Positions 4,522 to 7,245 of a stretch of DNA of 7,245 nt are shown here, piece after piece. The stretch is taken from positions 1 through 7,245 of the forward strand of contig USGR01000043.1 in NCBI GenBank assembly GCA_900554165.1, written 5' to 3'. Source of the stretch: an uncultured Oscillospiraceae bacterium. GTDB lineage: Bacteria; Bacillota_A; Clostridia; Oscillospirales; Acutalibacteraceae. The notes beneath the pieces are model-generated. The model was not told where the DNA came from, did no database searches, and saw nothing but the letters and a program-made list of their open reading frames with translations. How positions within the stretch are numbered: the first letter of the stretch is position 1; the number at the start of each line of letters is the position of its first letter. The position numbers and the translations under genes were made by a program.

Positions 4522-5922
4522 ATGAAAGAAAATTTTAATTTTCACGGCGACGAGCATGACAAGGAAATAGACAAGATACTTGACGAGTTTAGGGATGACA
4601 ATAACTTAAATTTGGATGACGAGTATAAAAGCGTTGGGAAATATGACTTTGACATGTTCATGCCAAAAAGCACTTCAAATTCAGAAGATACAGATTTTAC
4701 AGTGCCATCGTCTGACGCGCTGAATTTTGGCGCTGGCGAAGACGATACGTTTATAGATGATGACTTTGTAATAAAGCATCACGAATACGTTCCGTCGGCC
4801 GGCGTTAAAGATATGCGGACAAATACGGCGGCAGCGCACAGCAGAGCTGGCAAGTCCGACAAAAATGGCAAAAAAGGCAAGAAAAAGCGCTCCAACGCAT
4901 GGATAGTAAGCGTAATAGTGCAGATAGGTTTAATAGTTGGTTTATCGGTATTTTTTTCATGGGCGATTATAACTACACTGTGGGACGTATTAGCGCTAGG
5001 CAAAAACGAGTATTGTGAGGTAGTAATTGCACAGGACGCCAGCACTGCGGAAATAGCCGAAACATTAGAGCAAGCAGGCGCGATAGACCATCCGTTTTTG
5101 TTTAGGATGTTTGCTAAGCTAAAGGGTGTTGACGGCAGCCTGAGAAGTGGAGTATATAATTTTTATAACAGCATAGGCTATGAAGGAATAATATCGCAGC
5201 TGCAGGAGGGCGGACTTGCGGCCGACGAGGTAACGGTGACGATACCTGAAGGCGCTAATTTGGAAACGGTAAAGAGCCTTCTTGTAGACGCCGGCGTATG
5301 TACGGCTGACTCATTTGACGAGGCGGTTGCATCTGGCGAGTTCAATTACGGCTTTATAGAGGAAATACCTGTACAAAGGGTATATTACCGCCTTGAAGGA
5401 TATCTGTATCCTGAAACATATAATTTTTATAAGGACGACACGGCTAATTCAGGTTTTACAGCATTAAATAAGCTGATATCGCAGCTCGATACGGTGTTTA
5501 CCGACGACATGAAAGCGCGTGCTCAGGAGCTGGGCTATTCCATGCATGAAGTGCTGACATTAGCGTCTATAGTTGAATTAGAGGCCAGCGGCGACCCTGA
5601 AAACATGGCGAAAGTAGCGGCAGTATTTTACAACAGGCTGAACTGGACGGACCAGCCAAAACTATTAGGCTCTACGCCGACGGTGACATATGCGAAAAAG
5701 GCTGGGATAATGTACAATACCGAGGTAACCGAAGGCCTGCCGCCTGGACCAATATGCAATCCAAGCATAGACGCCATAAACGCAGTACTGTATCCGGCGG
5801 AAAACTTCGACTATGATTATTTTGTAACGGATAAAGACAAGGTGTTCTATTATAGCAAGACGCTTGATGAACATAACTCAACGATAGCTCGACTTAAGAG
5901 AGAGGGAAAATGGCAGTCGTAG
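4522..5922 (+). CDS. mltG: Endolytic murein transglycosylase MltG (YceG-like)
   Basis: Membrane-anchored lytic transglycosylase that cuts nascent peptidoglycan strands and so influences glycan length during cell-wall elongation. Of 466 residues: 1-110 is an acidic, low-complexity cytoplasmic region; 111-123 is a Lys-rich cluster; ~126-154 is a single transmembrane helix; ~160-230 is the LysM-like part; and the YceG catalytic domain follows. Hallmarks are LEGYLYPETY (291-300), LASIVELEA (347-355) with the probable catalytic Glu352, FYNRL (369-373), LGSTPTVTY (382-390), YNT (398-400) and GLPPGPICNPS (405-415). AAAGGG (4508-4513) is 8 nt before the ATG. The stop overlaps the next gene by 13 nt. 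The long cytoplasmic tail occurs in some other Gram-positive MltG proteins. I find no convincing promoter in the spacer. Isoleucine is AUA in 24 of 26 codons. Confidence 0.95.
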   Translation: MKENFNFHGDEHDKEIDKILDEFRDDNNLNLDDEYKSVGKYDFDMFMPKSTSNSEDTDFTVPSSDALNFGAGEDDTFIDDDFVIKHHEYVPSAGVKDMRTNTAAAHSRAGKSDKNGKKGKKKRSNAWIVSVIVQIGLIVGLSVFFSWAIITTLWDVLALGKNEYCEVVIAQDASTAEIAETLEQAGAIDHPFLFRMFAKLKGVDGSLRSGVYNFYNSIGYEGIISQLQEGGLAADEVTVTIPEGANLETVKSLLVDAGVCTADSFDEAVASGEFNYGFIEEIPVQRVYYRLEGYLYPETYNFYKDDTANSGFTALNKLISQLDTVFTDDMKARAQELGYSMHEVLTLASIVELEASGDPENMAKVAAVFYNRLNWTDQPKLLGSTPTVTYAKKAGIMYNTEVTEGLPPGPICNPSIDAINAVLYPAENFDYDYFVTDKDKVFYYSKTLDEHNSTIARLKREGKWQS

Positions 5923-7166
5923 TGGAAAGAAAGGGAAAACGCGGCAAAGAAGCGGAGCTTTTATCGCCGGCCGGCGGTCGTGAGCAGTTGGAGGCGGCGG
6001 TAAAGTTTGGCGCCGACGCTGTGTATTTAGCGCACGAGAAATTTAATATGCGTACCGGTGCGCAGAACTTTGACGATAATGGCCTGCGCAGCGCCGTAGA
6101 ATATGTGCATGGCGCGGGCGTCAAGGTGTATATAACGCTGAATACCATGCCGCACAATGATGAAATAAAAGAGGTTCCGCAGGTTATAGAAACGGCGGCT
6201 GACGCCGGCGTAGATGCGTTTATTGTATCAGATGCCGGCGTTTTTGCCCTTTGCAGGAAATATGCGGAAAATACGGATATACATATATCTGTTCAGGCCG
6301 GCATAGTAAATTCAGAATCGGCGAAGATGTGGTACAACCTTGGCGCAACACGTGCGGTGTTAGCGAGGGAGCTTACACTTGATGAAATATCTGATATAAG
6401 GGCAGAAATCCCGGATGATATGCAGCTTGAGGCGTTTGCGCATGGGGCCATGTGCGTATCGCGCTCAGGAAGATGCCTTTTGTCGGATTACATGACGGGG
6501 CGCGACGCCAACCGCGGCGACTGCGCGCAGTCATGCAGATGGAGATATGCGCTGTGCGAGGAAAAACGTCCGGGTGTATATTATCCGATAGAGGAAGACG
6601 AAAGCGGGTCATATATACTCAATGCAAACGACCTTAACATGGCGGCGTACATAGACAAAATGTCACAGGCGGGAATATATTCTTTTAAGATAGAGGGCCG
6701 GGCAAAATCAGCATATTATACGGCCGTCACCACTTATGCATACCGCGCTGCGATAGATGCATATCTTAAATCAGAAAGCGGTGAATATAGACCGCAGCAG
6801 TGGGTGCTTGATGAACTGGATAAGATAAGTCACCGCGTATACAGCACAGGTTTCTATTTTGGCCGTCCGACTGGTGAGCAGACATATAACACAGGCGGAT
6901 ATATCAGGACGCACCAGGTCGTAGGCATTGCCGGAGAATACAGCGGAGAACTTCTTAGGGTAAGTCAGCGCAACAGGTTTTACCGCGGAGATGTACTGGA
7001 CTGCTTAGAGCCGGGAAAAGAGCCGTATAATGTAACAGTGGAAAGAATATTTAATTTATCTGGCGAAGAGATTGAGTGCGCGAATAAAGCGGCCGAAGAT
7101 GTATTTATAAAATGCAGCAGTGCATATGTTGGCATCGGCGCTTATATGCGTAAAAAGATAAATTAA
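5910..7166 (+). CDS. trhP: U32 family protein, TrhP/YrrO-like tRNA U34 hydroxylation factor
   Basis: Although named peptidase U32, characterised relatives act in RNA or quinone hydroxylation; E. coli TrhP (YegQ) and B. subtilis YrrN/YrrO help make 5-hydroxyuridine at tRNA position 34 using prephenate. The 418 residues fit TrhP/YrrO size better than RlhA (longer) or UbiU/UbiV (shorter). ELLSPAGGREQLEAAVKFGA (16-35) starts the barrel-like domain; the U32 signature EAFAHGAMCVSRSGRCLLS spans 174-192 and continues through GRDANRGDCAQSCRW. Cys182, Cys189, Cys205 and Cys209 are candidate iron-sulfur ligands by analogy with UbiU/UbiV and RlhA. FKIEGRAKSAYY (259-270) and the FYFGRP segment (315-320) are further family marks. 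The ATG overlaps mltG (5910-5922), with AGAGGG (5901-5906) only 3 nt upstream, suggesting coupled translation. In B. subtilis mltG (yrrL) also precedes U32 genes, with a tRNA methyltransferase gene (yrrM/trmR) between; that gene is absent here. Confidence 0.86.
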   Translation: MAVVVERKGKRGKEAELLSPAGGREQLEAAVKFGADAVYLAHEKFNMRTGAQNFDDNGLRSAVEYVHGAGVKVYITLNTMPHNDEIKEVPQVIETAADAGVDAFIVSDAGVFALCRKYAENTDIHISVQAGIVNSESAKMWYNLGATRAVLARELTLDEISDIRAEIPDDMQLEAFAHGAMCVSRSGRCLLSDYMTGRDANRGDCAQSCRWRYALCEEKRPGVYYPIEEDESGSYILNANDLNMAAYIDKMSQAGIYSFKIEGRAKSAYYTAVTTYAYRAAIDAYLKSESGEYRPQQWVLDELDKISHRVYSTGFYFGRPTGEQTYNTGGYIRTHQVVGIAGEYSGELLRVSQRNRFYRGDVLDCLEPGKEPYNVTVERIFNLSGEEIECANKAAEDVFIKCSSAYVGIGAYMRKKIN

Positions 7167-7172
7167 CAAAAA

Positions 7173-7245
7173 ATGCTATTGGCAATGTCAAATGCGCCGA
7201 GCATATATATGTTGGGAATTTATGAGTTAAAGCAGACGGCGCGGG
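7173..7245 (+). CDS. Possible start of a further ORF, cut by the window edge
   Basis: The frame from ATG 7173 stays open to the end of the window; in-frame ATGs also occur at 7185 and 7209. The last part reads MLGIYELKQTAR. No clear Shine-Dalgarno precedes any of these starts and the peptide is too short to identify. The 79 bases after the U32 gene contain no terminator that I can see. Confidence 0.2.
   Translation, partial: MLLAMSNAPSIYMLGIYELKQTAR

Noticed and set aside
5910..7166. Calling the U32 protein a secreted collagenase-type protease
   Set aside because: No signal peptide, cysteine-rich iron-sulfur-like signature and neighbours typical of tRNA-modifying U32 members make a protease role unlikely.
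7194..7243. GCGCCG/CGGCGC arms near the right edge as a terminator for the U32 gene
   Set aside because: Six-bp arms are separated by 38 nt and the following sequence is cut off, so no hairpin or T-tract can be supported.

Overview
The window looks like chromosomal housekeeping DNA of a low-to-mid GC Gram-positive bacterium, most likely a clostridial (Clostridia-class) Firmicute. Reasons: strong purine-rich Shine-Dalgarno sites, a clostridial-type thymidylate kinase variant, an mltG-U32 peptidase pair that recalls the Bacillus yrrL-yrrN-yrrO cluster, and a very strong preference for AUA as the isoleucine codon (14 of 14 in fthC, 24 of 26 in mltG). I see no transposase, phage gene, CRISPR array, tRNA or rRNA.

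Layout. 1-1025: the 3' part of cysS (cysteinyl-tRNA synthetase), closed by a hairpin terminator that begins inside its stop codon. 1026-1467: about 440 bases without a convincing gene. It holds a run of inverted repeats, a 16-bp operator-like dyad, a -10 element and a leader hairpin ahead of the next gene. 1474-2394: a six-helix FUSC/aromatic-acid-exporter-type membrane protein with a long acidic tail. 2398-2426: a near-consensus sigma-A promoter that drives a tightly packed plus-strand operon of thymidylate kinase (2462-3130), a DJ-1/PfpI-family protein (3143-3688) and 5-formyltetrahydrofolate cyclo-ligase (3676-4296).

4271-4521: the most interesting short stretch. On the minus strand, convergent to fthC and divergent from mltG, lies a 25-residue cysteine- and asparagine-rich hydrophobic microprotein gene (4322-4399). 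It has a good ribosome binding site and its own terminator, whose hairpin is embedded in the last codons of fthC. The divergent spacer also carries an inverted repeat and a 30-bp-phased direct repeat.

4522-7166: mltG (endolytic murein transglycosylase) overlapping by 13 nt a U32-family protein resembling TrhP/YrrO, a tRNA U34 hydroxylation factor. 7167-7245: the start of whatever follows, with an open but unrecognised frame.

Functionally the window joins translation (CysRS, TrhP-like), one-carbon and nucleotide metabolism (Tmk supplies dTDP, FthC recycles 5-formyl-THF) and cell-wall growth (MltG). The DJ-1 protein is a likely stress or carbonyl-damage protein. The microprotein gene is the best candidate for something undescribed.
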